Shown: one piece after another, positions 24,893 to 32,840 of the stretch
Layout of the letters: every line of letters begins with the position of its first letter
Numbering within the stretch: position 1 is the stretch's first letter
Assembly: GCA_043777315.1 (NCBI GenBank)
Contig: JAYVPW010000150.1
Location: 107,768 to 171,767, forward strand
Direction: 5' to 3'
From: CAIURC01 sp043777315
Lineage (GTDB): Bacteria; Verrucomicrobiota; Verrucomicrobiia; Chthoniobacterales; Chthoniobacteraceae
Length of the DNA: 64,000 nucleotides
Translations under genes and position numbers: made by a program
Notes under the pieces: model-generated
The model's database searches: none
Seen by the model: only the letters and a program-made list of their open reading frames with translations
What the model was told of the DNA's origin: nothing

Positions 24893-27688
24893 ATGAACTC
24901 ATCCCACACCTCTAAAACCCCCCGCGTTCTCGTTCGCTTCCCTGTTTGCGCGAAGCGACCATCTTCCACTCTTTTTGCCGCAGTGCTGGCAATGGGACTC
25001 AGTGCCGCAAGTGCTTTCGCGCAAGGATATTATCCACTCGCGAACAGCCCGATCGACGGCAATGCCTCGCTCCTCTATCTCGAGGACAGGCTGGACGGAG
25101 TCGTTGGCGACGGAAACACCAGCACCAAGTCCCTGATTGTCCCGCCTCCCGCCGGTAAGACATTGGCGACGGATGCGGAATTGCAGGCGGCGCTTCAGTC
25201 TGGGGTGGCGGATGCCGTCGATGGCACCGCGATCAGCGGCGGTGTGACCGTTTATTCTTTGGTGAACGAGGTTTCGAAATACCGTCCGGCGAAGACTGGG
25301 AATTGGATGACGGCGGCCACGACGGCGATCATCGGTCAAGCGAACGTTGCGAATATCACGACCGACTTGGAGGCGGCGACGCGCGGCGCGGTGATTCCTA
25401 ATCCGAAGGGCGCTCCTGGCGTCGTTAAGAACGCCATCAAGCTCATTGCAACGCTGAGTTCGACGACCGATGTCAATGGGGATGACATCGTCGAGCAGGC
25501 GGTGGCGAACGCGGCTGCCTTTGCGGATAAGATCGTCACGAGTGCTTTTAGTTCTGCCAAAAAAATCGACACCGGCGACGTCGCGAATGTCGAGCAGGAC
25601 ATCGTTTCGGAAGCGGTCCAGGAGGCGACTGCCGCCGGCGCATCTTACCTCATTGAAGAAATTTTGACGGCGGCGGAAAAGGGTCGCGCGACCGGAGTGT
25701 CGAGTGGCGCAATCGCGGCCGCGGCGATCAATTTCCGCCTCGGTGGATCGACGGGCCTCCCGGTAACCAAAGAAGATGCAGCCGCCGTGGCCGGTGGCGC
25801 CATGCGCGGTGCGGGCGTGGGCGAGATTTCGAATATCGTGGCGGGCGTGAACGGGGCGACGGCGAGCGCCTTCATGACCTACTTGACCAAGGTGGGTGAG
25901 GGTTACTCTGCCGTCGCGCCTTCGACAGATCCTGCTATTTCTGGCCCGGCGCTCATCGCCACTTTCACTGCGGCGGGAAATAAGGATTACATTCCCGCAC
26001 TCCTCACCGGTGGACTTTCCTCGCTGAACCGGATTGACGCAGACGTCATCAAGTCTGCGCTCATGGCAGACGATACTCAAAACGGAGCTGCGACCGTCCA
26101 GGAGATCGTGCGCGCCGCCGTCCGTGTCGTCCAAAAAGATGCGGCTAACATCGCTGTCGCCGCTCTCGGTGCCGCGAATGCAAATATCACGCTCTCCAAA
26201 ATCAACGAAGGTGCCGCGCAGGGAACGGCGGTGGACTTCATTGGAGCGATAGTTTTAAAAACGATCAAAGCACTGCCGCTCGTGGCCGCCAATGCGAAGG
26301 GTGCCGTCGATGGTGCCATCCGCGGTGCGACTGCGACGGGTAAGTCGGGCGCGATCGCCGATATCGCGCTGCAGGGCACTAAAGCCAGCAAGCTCGGCAA
26401 TGACGTCGCCGATCAGGGTATCGAGACCCTTCATTTATTGACTCAGGACTCTCTCCAATACGTAGCGGTCCTCGGTGCGCTGGCTGGCGACAAAAAGAAT
26501 GCCGCTGCCATTCAGGCTCACGCGCTGCTGAACGTCAATCTTGCCGCCGCCCAGGTGGATCCTATCAATACCGGCGGCTCGGTATTGAAGCTCGTTCAGT
26601 TGGCTCCGAAGAACTTCTTCAACTTGACCCTCGACGGGTTGACGAGCGCGGCGAACAACACCCCAATCGAAACCGAAGCGATTGTTCTGGGTGCGGGATT
26701 GGCAAATCCAAAGGGGTCGGGGGCCATTGCGGCCGCAGCGATTGTGAAGACGAATGTTTCGACGGCTGCGATCATCGCCGCTGCTAAAGACACCGATCGC
26801 AAGCACTCCTTCAACATCGACCTCGCCGCGAACGCGGCGATTTTCTTCAAGGCCACGCCCGATGTATCGGCTCAATTCGACTACGTCAATCACACCGTCT
26901 TTCAAAACCAGAACTTCGCTGCGGACATCGCCACGGGAGCCACGGTCGCTGCGCCGCAGAATGCGCATCGGATCGGTCATGCCGCCGCATTCGCTGCTCC
27001 GGCTGGCGCGGCCAAAGTCGTGACTGTGCTCTTCGCTTACGCTCAGTTGGACAATCACCTCAGCGCTTTGAATCCTGAGATATTGAACCCCGTGGCTGCG
27101 GCCACCGCGATCACGGCGGGCTTCACGAACGGCATTCTGGAGGCCAAGCTCATTCAGGCCAAGGAGTTGGCCGCGTTGAAGGGTGCGGTCAGCGCAGCAG
27201 TCAAGGCCGCGATGCTTTTGCAGGGCAATGGTGTCGAAGGCGCTGGCAACTTCCGGCAATCCAACGGTGGCGCTGGGACGTTCTTCCCGGCACCCACGAC
27301 CCAAAAGGGTGCTGCAGGCGTGATCACCGGCTACGTCTCTCAAGAACTCGCCGCGAGCGACGTAGCTCTCCCTGGCGGTTCCACCGGCACCGTCGCTGCC
27401 ATCATTACAGCAGCGGCAATGACAGCTAAAATCTATGCGTTGGAGATCGCTCAAGCGGCGGCGCAAGCTGCGCGATTCGTTTCGCCAGTCTTCACCGACG
27501 AAGCCTCGATCATCGCGGCGATTATCGCAGCGGGCTCTGCGTTCACCTCCACTCAAATCATCAATGCGGTCGATTTCGGCTTCAATGAAGCCGTCGCCGG
27601 CCGAGTGGGAGCGGGTGCCGCAGGCGTGGTGAACTACACTCACCACACCGGAACGGGCGCTCCAGTGACGAGCATCTTCGACCTGTAA
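24893..27688 (+). CDS. Large secreted Ala-rich protein of unknown function (copy 2)
   Basis: 931 residues from the ATG at 24893; the frame is open further upstream, but that part is antisense to ligase copy 1. Signal peptide with hydrophobic 27-42 and likely cleavage SAFA/QGYY. The mature chain is rich in Ala/Gly/Val/Thr/Asn with repeated helix-turn units (NGDDIVEQAVANAAAFADKI, GVSSGAIAAAAINFRLGG, DEASIIAAIIAAGSAFTSTQ). The later part is richer in Gly, ending GAGAAGVVNYTHHTGTG and SIFDL. No Cys and no enzymatic motif noticed. A strong terminator lies 19 bp past the stop, before ligase copy 2, so this gene is probably made in excess of its ligase. It shares composition and partner type, but not obvious residue-by-residue identity, with copy 1. 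Confidence 0.8.
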   Translation: MNSSHTSKTPRVLVRFPVCAKRPSSTLFAAVLAMGLSAASAFAQGYYPLANSPIDGNASLLYLEDRLDGVVGDGNTSTKSLIVPPPAGKTLATDAELQAALQSGVADAVDGTAISGGVTVYSLVNEVSKYRPAKTGNWMTAATTAIIGQANVANITTDLEAATRGAVIPNPKGAPGVVKNAIKLIATLSSTTDVNGDDIVEQAVANAAAFADKIVTSAFSSAKKIDTGDVANVEQDIVSEAVQEATAAGASYLIEEILTAAEKGRATGVSSGAIAAAAINFRLGGSTGLPVTKEDAAAVAGGAMRGAGVGEISNIVAGVNGATASAFMTYLTKVGEGYSAVAPSTDPAISGPALIATFTAAGNKDYIPALLTGGLSSLNRIDADVIKSALMADDTQNGAATVQEIVRAAVRVVQKDAANIAVAALGAANANITLSKINEGAAQGTAVDFIGAIVLKTIKALPLVAANAKGAVDGAIRGATATGKSGAIADIALQGTKASKLGNDVADQGIETLHLLTQDSLQYVAVLGALAGDKKNAAAIQAHALLNVNLAAAQVDPINTGGSVLKLVQLAPKNFFNLTLDGLTSAANNTPIETEAIVLGAGLANPKGSGAIAAAAIVKTNVSTAAIIAAAKDTDRKHSFNIDLAANAAIFFKATPDVSAQFDYVNHTVFQNQNFAADIATGATVAAPQNAHRIGHAAAFAAPAGAAKVVTVLFAYAQLDNHLSALNPEILNPVAAATAITAGFTNGILEAKLIQAKELAALKGAVSAAVKAAMLLQGNGVEGAGNFRQSNGGAGTFFPAPTTQKGAAGVITGYVSQELAASDVALPGGSTGTVAAIITAAAMTAKIYALEIAQAAAQAARFVSPVFTDEASIIAAIIAAGSAFTSTQIINAVDFGFNEAVAGRVGAGAAGVVNYTHHTGTGAPVTSIFDL

Positions 27689-27706
27689 AGTTTCTTGATC
27701 CTCCAG

Positions 27707-27745
27707 AAAACGCCCCTGCAACTCGAGTTGCAGGGGCGTTTTCGT
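27707..27745 (+). terminator. Strong Rho-independent terminator inside the Ala-rich/ligase pair
   Basis: A perfect 18+18 bp palindrome, left arm aaaacgcccctgcaactc (27707-27724) and right arm its exact complement to 27742, followed by a T-rich tail (TTTTCGTTT). It sits between the Ala-rich stop and the ligase start 25 bp later, so ligase expression needs readthrough or a promoter inside the hairpin region. Confidence 0.88.
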
Positions 27746-27766
27746 TTCCGCATCTCAGATTATTCC

Positions 27767-29773
27767 ATGACCTCTGTGCCGGCGATCAACACTCAGGCCG
27801 GTTCTGCTCCATCGCCAGGGGACCACCCAATCGACACCCGGCGGCAGAAAAAATCGGCCATCCGAAGCGCCCTCGTCGTCCTGCTGGCGCTGACGTTCGC
27901 AACGATCCAATTACTGATCGGCGGGCCGAAACTCGTCTATTCCCTGCCGGCGTATGCCCTGCTCGGGCTCGCCGGGATGATTGCCTTTTTCGGGCGAAAA
28001 AAGAGCGATTTCGGCAATCCTGGCCTCTGGTGCGTGACCTCAGCACTTCTCCTTGCCGCCTACGTCTGCGGGAGAAGCCTTTTGTCCCCGGTGGAGTATC
28101 TGGCTCGCACGGACTTTTTCATGACCGCGGGGTCCGTGCTGGTCTATTTTTTGATTGCCGTTCATCTCCCGCGCATCCGCCAACGTCGCGCGCTCGTCTG
28201 GGTGCTCTTTGCTCTCGCGATGGCGCACACCGCAGTCGGGGCGATTCAATTCAAAGAGGGGCAGAACTACATGCCTCTGCCCTCGATCTTTCGCCCTGAC
28301 TACGAGTCGCGCGCGAGTGGTTTCTACATCTGTCCCAACCATCTCGCCGGACTTCTGGAAATGCTCGGCCTGCTCGCGCTCGGCTTCGCCTGCTGGGCTC
28401 GCGGAAAAGTCTGGCAGCGCATTCTCGCAATCTACGCCGTGATCGTCTGCGTTGGTGGCGTTGCGATCACTGGCAGTCGCGGCGGTTATCTGAGCACGGT
28501 GATCGGACTCATCGTGTTCTCCATGCTCTCGCTCCGGGTCATCCGGCGGGTCGAGCCGCGTCGATTCGGTCCGATGCTTTTCGCCGCTCTTGCCGGGTGT
28601 GCCTTCATCGTCGCGGGAGCCGTGTTTCTGATGCTCTACAGCACTTCGCTGAAGTCCCGGCTCGGGATGATTTATGACCCGGCGAACATGCGTTTTCACC
28701 TCTGGGCGGCGGCGCTCAAGCAGTTCGCGCTCAATCCGTTCGTCGGCACCGGCAGCGGCACCTATCTCTATCTTGGCCGGCAATTCCGTTCCGCCCTCGT
28801 CCAGGCCGACCCCGTCCACGTTCACTGCGACTACCTCGAGTTGCTCGCGGAATATGGCATCGCGGGCGTGGGCGCATTTTCCCTGTTTCTGGTCGTCCAC
28901 CTCCGGCGCGGTTGGCTGGGGATCACCGCCATCGTCGAGCAAAAAATGCTTCTGATGCGTCGTTCGAAGAGCAACGAACTCGCTCTCGTCATCGGCGCGT
29001 TTTCAGGCGTCACGGCGATGCTGGCGCACTCCGTCGTGGACTTCAATCTGCACATCCCGGCCAACACCTTGCTCGTCGCTTTCCTGTTTGCAGTCCTCGC
29101 GACACCGACCGATGCGGGGGGAGCGGTCTCCGGAAAGTCGCCTCGCCGGGCTTGGTTGCGCTGGGCCGCACCTCTCCTCGGGACCGCCCTGCTGCTCCTC
29201 GCTGTCCCTCGGATTCCCACGGAATACCAAGGCGAACGGGCTCGTGCCGCGCTCCGCGACACGCAGTATGAGGAGGCGAAACAGTGGGCTGAAAAAGCCC
29301 TGCGATCTGAGAAATCCAACCCCGACCTCTTCTACTATCTCGGGGAGGCGCAGCATTACCTGGCCATGAATTCCGCCGACCCCACCGCGCAGGTTCGACT
29401 CCACGAGGCGGCGGCCAATGCCTTCCTCGCAGGCCTCCAAGTCTTTCCCCACGATCTCCGGCTACTCGTGAAACTAGGCCGGACTTTGGACAATTTGGGA
29501 CGCTTTCCCGAGGCTGGCGAAATCTTCGAGCGGGCCATCGCGGCCGATCCCAATTTTGGCAACGTGCATGCCTATTACGGGCTCCACTGGCATCTTCAGC
29601 GACGCTTCAAAAAGGCGCGCGAGTACTACGGAAAAGCGTGGAGCTTGGGAGAACGAGAGGTCTCGGTCCTAGGATTGGCCGGCCTCGAGCGCGACCGGGC
29701 TCGCCCCAATGACGACGGCTTCGCCGACCTGATTTCCGAGCCCGACATGGACGACGCCGACGACGCGAAATGA
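27767..29773 (+). CDS. O-antigen ligase family membrane protein with C-terminal TPR (copy 2)
   Basis: 668 residues from the ATG at 27767 (MTSVPAINTQAG). Clear paralogue of the protein at 22819-24840: same helix pattern, VAITGSRGGYLSTV, VGTGSGTYLYLG, HVHCDYLELLAEYG (putative catalytic His and Glu), AHSVVDFNLHIPANTL, then a TPR-like tail (AFLAGLQVFPHDLRLLVKLG, IFERAIAADPNFGNVHAYYG). The ending is acidic (DMDDADDAK). Ligases of this superfamily use undecaprenyl-linked glycan; a TPR tail is seen in several protein O-glycosylation ligases. The frame begins 72 bp earlier within the terminator, which is why the later ATG is preferred. Confidence 0.87.
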   Translation: MTSVPAINTQAGSAPSPGDHPIDTRRQKKSAIRSALVVLLALTFATIQLLIGGPKLVYSLPAYALLGLAGMIAFFGRKKSDFGNPGLWCVTSALLLAAYVCGRSLLSPVEYLARTDFFMTAGSVLVYFLIAVHLPRIRQRRALVWVLFALAMAHTAVGAIQFKEGQNYMPLPSIFRPDYESRASGFYICPNHLAGLLEMLGLLALGFACWARGKVWQRILAIYAVIVCVGGVAITGSRGGYLSTVIGLIVFSMLSLRVIRRVEPRRFGPMLFAALAGCAFIVAGAVFLMLYSTSLKSRLGMIYDPANMRFHLWAAALKQFALNPFVGTGSGTYLYLGRQFRSALVQADPVHVHCDYLELLAEYGIAGVGAFSLFLVVHLRRGWLGITAIVEQKMLLMRRSKSNELALVIGAFSGVTAMLAHSVVDFNLHIPANTLLVAFLFAVLATPTDAGGAVSGKSPRRAWLRWAAPLLGTALLLLAVPRIPTEYQGERARAALRDTQYEEAKQWAEKALRSEKSNPDLFYYLGEAQHYLAMNSADPTAQVRLHEAAANAFLAGLQVFPHDLRLLVKLGRTLDNLGRFPEAGEIFERAIAADPNFGNVHAYYGLHWHLQRRFKKAREYYGKAWSLGEREVSVLGLAGLERDRARPNDDGFADLISEPDMDDADDAK

Positions 29774-29828
29774 CGCGCCCCGCCCACGTCGGACACGGCC
29801 TCGGCTTCAACCCGGGCCACCCGCACGC

Positions 29829-30941
29829 ATGAGCAGCCGTGAGCCGTCTCCAGCACGCGAGTTGCCGCGCCAGGAGCGGACGGCGGGCCGTGCCGCACAT
29901 CCCGCTTCGCGGAATATCCGCCGTCTTCTCACCGGCGTGACTTTCGTTTATCTCCTCACGGTGGCCGTGCTGCTGATCGTGCTGGAGAGATGGGGCGAAC
30001 GGCAGTGGCTCCTGAGTTTGCTGCTCTTCGTCCCGCCGCAAATCCTGCTCCTTCCGCTCGTGCTGCTCGTCCCGCTCGCCCTGCTGGTCCGCCCGAGTCT
30101 CTGCCTCTGGCTGGCGGGCGCAGCCGGGCTCGTCGTATTCGGTTACATGACTTTTCGGTGGACACCGAACGTCTTCCCGGACTCGCACACCCTCACCGTC
30201 ATCACCCACAATGTCGGCCAGGGAAACCGCGCGCAGTTCGCGAAATTCCTCGCCGACGAGCAGCCGGACGTCCTCCTCCTGCAGGACGCGCAGCATCGCG
30301 CCCCCGGCCTGCAAATCGCCTTCCCCGGCAGCACCGTCGAGAGCCGCGGCGAGTTCGTCATCGTCAGCCGGCACCTCATTCAGCAAACCGAGCTATTGCG
30401 TCAACCGAGGTGGCGCGGTCGCCCCGTCGCCGCGCGCTACGTCATCATTTTTCAAGGTCAGCCGCTCGCCATTTACAGCGTCCACATGCCGACGCCGCGC
30501 CACGAATTCTCCCGTTTCCTCAGCCCCCGCATCGCGAAGGATTTGCTCGAGGACGGTGAGCCTTCCAGCCAGCTCGTGAACTACCGCGAATGGATCGGCG
30601 AACGCGTCGAACTCGCCCGCGCCCTCGCCGAAGTGTTCCGCGCGGAGAAGCTCCCCTTCATCGTCGGCGGCGATTTCAACATGCCCGATCACGGCTCGAT
30701 GTATCATTTCTTCGCCGGCGAAATGTCCGATGCCTTCGCCAAATCTGGCCGCGGCTGGGGTCTCACGTTTCCCGGCGGAATGCACTTTCCCGTCTCGCTC
30801 CTCGGCCCGTGGCTCCGGCTCGACTACCTCTTCGCCGGGCGCGGCTGGGAGCCGATTTCCTGCGCCGCCGAGTCGGGAGTTCAGTCGCAGCACCGCGCCG
30901 TCGTCGCCCGCTTCAACCCCGCGCCCCGCCCGTCGCCGTGA
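29829..30941 (+). CDS. Membrane-anchored endonuclease/exonuclease/phosphatase-family protein
   Basis: 370 residues. About three N-terminal membrane helices (36-53, 62-85, 88-108) precede an EEP (DNase I-like) domain: THNVGQGN start, DVLLLQDAQH (metal-binding acidic position where Glu is usual is replaced, LQD), VHMPTPRH, VGGDFNMPDHG and the terminal QSQHRAVVARF (SDH-like His). The domain faces outward if the helices count is odd. Relatives include secreted nucleases and lipid phosphatases. In a glycan arm a phosphodiester or lipid-phosphate target is plausible but unproven. Its stop overlaps the GTG of the next gene by 3 bases (GTGA). Confidence 0.8.
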   Translation: MSSREPSPARELPRQERTAGRAAHPASRNIRRLLTGVTFVYLLTVAVLLIVLERWGERQWLLSLLLFVPPQILLLPLVLLVPLALLVRPSLCLWLAGAAGLVVFGYMTFRWTPNVFPDSHTLTVITHNVGQGNRAQFAKFLADEQPDVLLLQDAQHRAPGLQIAFPGSTVESRGEFVIVSRHLIQQTELLRQPRWRGRPVAARYVIIFQGQPLAIYSVHMPTPRHEFSRFLSPRIAKDLLEDGEPSSQLVNYREWIGERVELARALAEVFRAEKLPFIVGGDFNMPDHGSMYHFFAGEMSDAFAKSGRGWGLTFPGGMHFPVSLLGPWLRLDYLFAGRGWEPISCAAESGVQSQHRAVVARFNPAPRPSP

Positions 30942-32794
30942 AGTCCCCCCGCCTCCGCTCCTGGCTCCTCGCGGCGATGGTTTTCGTCATCGCCTTCGAC
31001 GTGGCGTTCCTCTGGCAGCGGGCCTCCGGCGCGTATCGGAGCGAATTCGGCGCGCACCCCGACGAAGCCGCGCACTACGTCACCGGCCTCATGATTCGCG
31101 ACTACCTCGCCGCCGGATGCCCCGGCTCGCCGATGAAATTTGCCGACGATTACTACGCCCATTATCCCAAAATCGGCCTCGGCGTCTGGCCCCCGTTTTT
31201 CTACATCGTCCAATCCGCGTGGACCCTCCCGTTCGGAGTCTCCCGCACCTCCGTCCTCCTGCTCATGTGCGCCCTCGCCGCCTTCGTCGCGGTCCTGATT
31301 TATCGAGCACTCCGCGACGAATACGGGCACCTCACCGGCGTCCTCGGCGCCAACCTTTTCCTCATCCTGCCGCTCGTCCGCGAATACGACTCGATGATCA
31401 TGGCCGAGATGCTCTGCGCGGCGCTCATGTTCGGTGCGACGCTCGCGTTCGGAAATTTTCTCGATCGGGAAAAGCGCAGCGACGCCGTCTGGTTCGGCAT
31501 CCTCGCGGCGCTGGCGATTCTTACGAAAGGCACCGGCGTCGCGCTCGTGATCATGGTCCCGCTCGCGCTCCTTTTCTCGCGAAAGTGGCATCTCCTCGCG
31601 AGCCCCATGCTGTGGGCATCGGCAGCCATCACCGCGATCGTGGCCGGCCCTTGGACCTGGCATTTTCGCAATGAAGGCCGGCTGAAAGGCGGCTGGCTCC
31701 AACCGAACCCTTCACTCAGTTTCACCCGCGAAGCCCTGCCATTTTACGCCGGGAAGCTGGCGGTTTCCCTCGGCGTCTTTGTTGGAATTCTCACGCTGAT
31801 CGGCCTGGTCGCGACGCTCCTGCGCCGCCGAGTCCCGGGTAGGGTGGGCATCCTGCCCGCCGGTTCGGGCATCCTGCCCGAACCTCTCGTCGTCGAAGGC
31901 CTTTCATCCCCCGCATTACCCGAAGCGACGCGAAGTGATGAGCCACGGACATTCACGGACGGACACGGTCAGGAAGAAAGACCTCCCCTGTCCGTGACGG
32001 TCCGTGACTGTCCGTGGCTCAATCCTGACGCTGCGAGCCCGGAGACCGTCTCTGCTCTCGATGCACCCCCGCAGCCCTCATCCCCTCGTGGCCGATGGGA
32101 CGCGGCGGCGGCGCTGATCGCGAGCGTCCTTATCTTTCAAATCATCATGCCCGTCGGCCTCGAAGCGCGGCATCTTATCTCGGCACTTCCGGCGGCGGTG
32201 CTCTTCGCCATCGCCGGCTTTTTCGCCATCGCTCGCGCTTTGGCGCGCGGCGAACGCGGCAGCCCTCGTTCACGGGCTTGGATGATCGGGACGTCGGTGG
32301 TGCCAGTGCTGATCGTCGTCGTGATGGCGGGCCTTTTCGATTTTCAGCCCAAACGCTGGAGCGGTTTCGCACCGGTCGCCGAGTTCGTCCTCGCCGACAC
32401 CGCGCACCCGAAATCGACCGTCCTCATTTCCTCCGATGCGAGCGGCGAGGGGATGTTCATCTCCGAGCTGGCGATGCGCGAAAAGCGGCCCGGCCACACC
32501 GTCCAGCGCGCCAGCAAAATCCTCGCGAGCATGGCGTGGAGCGGCGCGGAATATCACGCGCGCTTCACCGACGACGCGCAGCTCGCCGAGTTTCTCGGGA
32601 AGAGCGACATCGCCTGGATCGTCGTCGATCTCTCGATGCCTGCGGCCAAACGCGGTGCCCACCACGAGATGCTCCAGCGCGTTTGCGAGCAGCATCCCGA
32701 GCGCTTTCATCTCGCCGCCACTTCGCCGGCCGTGCGCGGCGGACTCACGGGTTTTCCGCCGATTCGCGCGTATTCCGTGAGCCATGCAAATTGA
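30938..32794 (+). CDS. GT39/ArnT-like membrane glycosyltransferase
   Basis: 618 residues from the GTG at 30938, overlapping the previous stop as GTGA. A first helix is followed by the GT-C signature acidic pair in AHPDEAAHYVTG, then REYDSMIMAEM and ILTKGTGVALV, with some ten membrane helices to about 480, then a soluble C-terminal domain. Enzymes of this type use polyprenyl-phosphate sugars as donors on the outer face of the membrane. Residues about 300-385 between two helices are a Pro/Arg/Gly-rich insertion encoded by two interspersed DNA repeats (31842-31884 and 31940-32020), which keep the frame open. Transfers a sugar to lipid, protein or polysaccharide; acceptor unknown. Confidence 0.84.
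   Translation: MKSPRLRSWLLAAMVFVIAFDVAFLWQRASGAYRSEFGAHPDEAAHYVTGLMIRDYLAAGCPGSPMKFADDYYAHYPKIGLGVWPPFFYIVQSAWTLPFGVSRTSVLLLMCALAAFVAVLIYRALRDEYGHLTGVLGANLFLILPLVREYDSMIMAEMLCAALMFGATLAFGNFLDREKRSDAVWFGILAALAILTKGTGVALVIMVPLALLFSRKWHLLASPMLWASAAITAIVAGPWTWHFRNEGRLKGGWLQPNPSLSFTREALPFYAGKLAVSLGVFVGILTLIGLVATLLRRRVPGRVGILPAGSGILPEPLVVEGLSSPALPEATRSDEPRTFTDGHGQEERPPLSVTVRDCPWLNPDAASPETVSALDAPPQPSSPRGRWDAAAALIASVLIFQIIMPVGLEARHLISALPAAVLFAIAGFFAIARALARGERGSPRSRAWMIGTSVVPVLIVVVMAGLFDFQPKRWSGFAPVAEFVLADTAHPKSTVLISSDASGEGMFISELAMREKRPGHTVQRASKILASMAWSGAEYHARFTDDAQLAEFLGKSDIAWIVVDLSMPAAKRGAHHEMLQRVCEQHPERFHLAATSPAVRGGLTGFPPIRAYSVSHAN
31842..31884. repeat. Double GGGCATCCTGCCC palindrome inside a coding region
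   Basis: Two copies of gggcatcctgccc, each nearly self-complementary, the second extended to ttcgggca-tcc-tgcccgaa. In the host frame they encode GRVGILPAGSGILPE. The small-hairpin design resembles the intergenic palindromes at 5101, 43697 and 59057, with a different core. Confidence 0.72.
31940..32020. repeat. Phased-hexamer inverted repeat (CACGGA type), within a CDS
   Basis: 81 bp. Perfect 11 bp ends gagccacggac / gtccgtggctc. The left arm has CACGGA, CACGGA and CACGG(T) at exactly 10 bp steps; the right arm has TCCGTG three times at 10 bp steps; about 25 bp of unrelated spacer lies between. Read in frame by the GT39-like gene without a stop. Same architecture as 39281-39350 and 45954-46033. 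Confidence 0.85.
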
Positions 32795-32840
32795 CTTTCG
32801 CCTCACCCCGACTCGCCGATATTCCGCCCCCTGAATTTCG

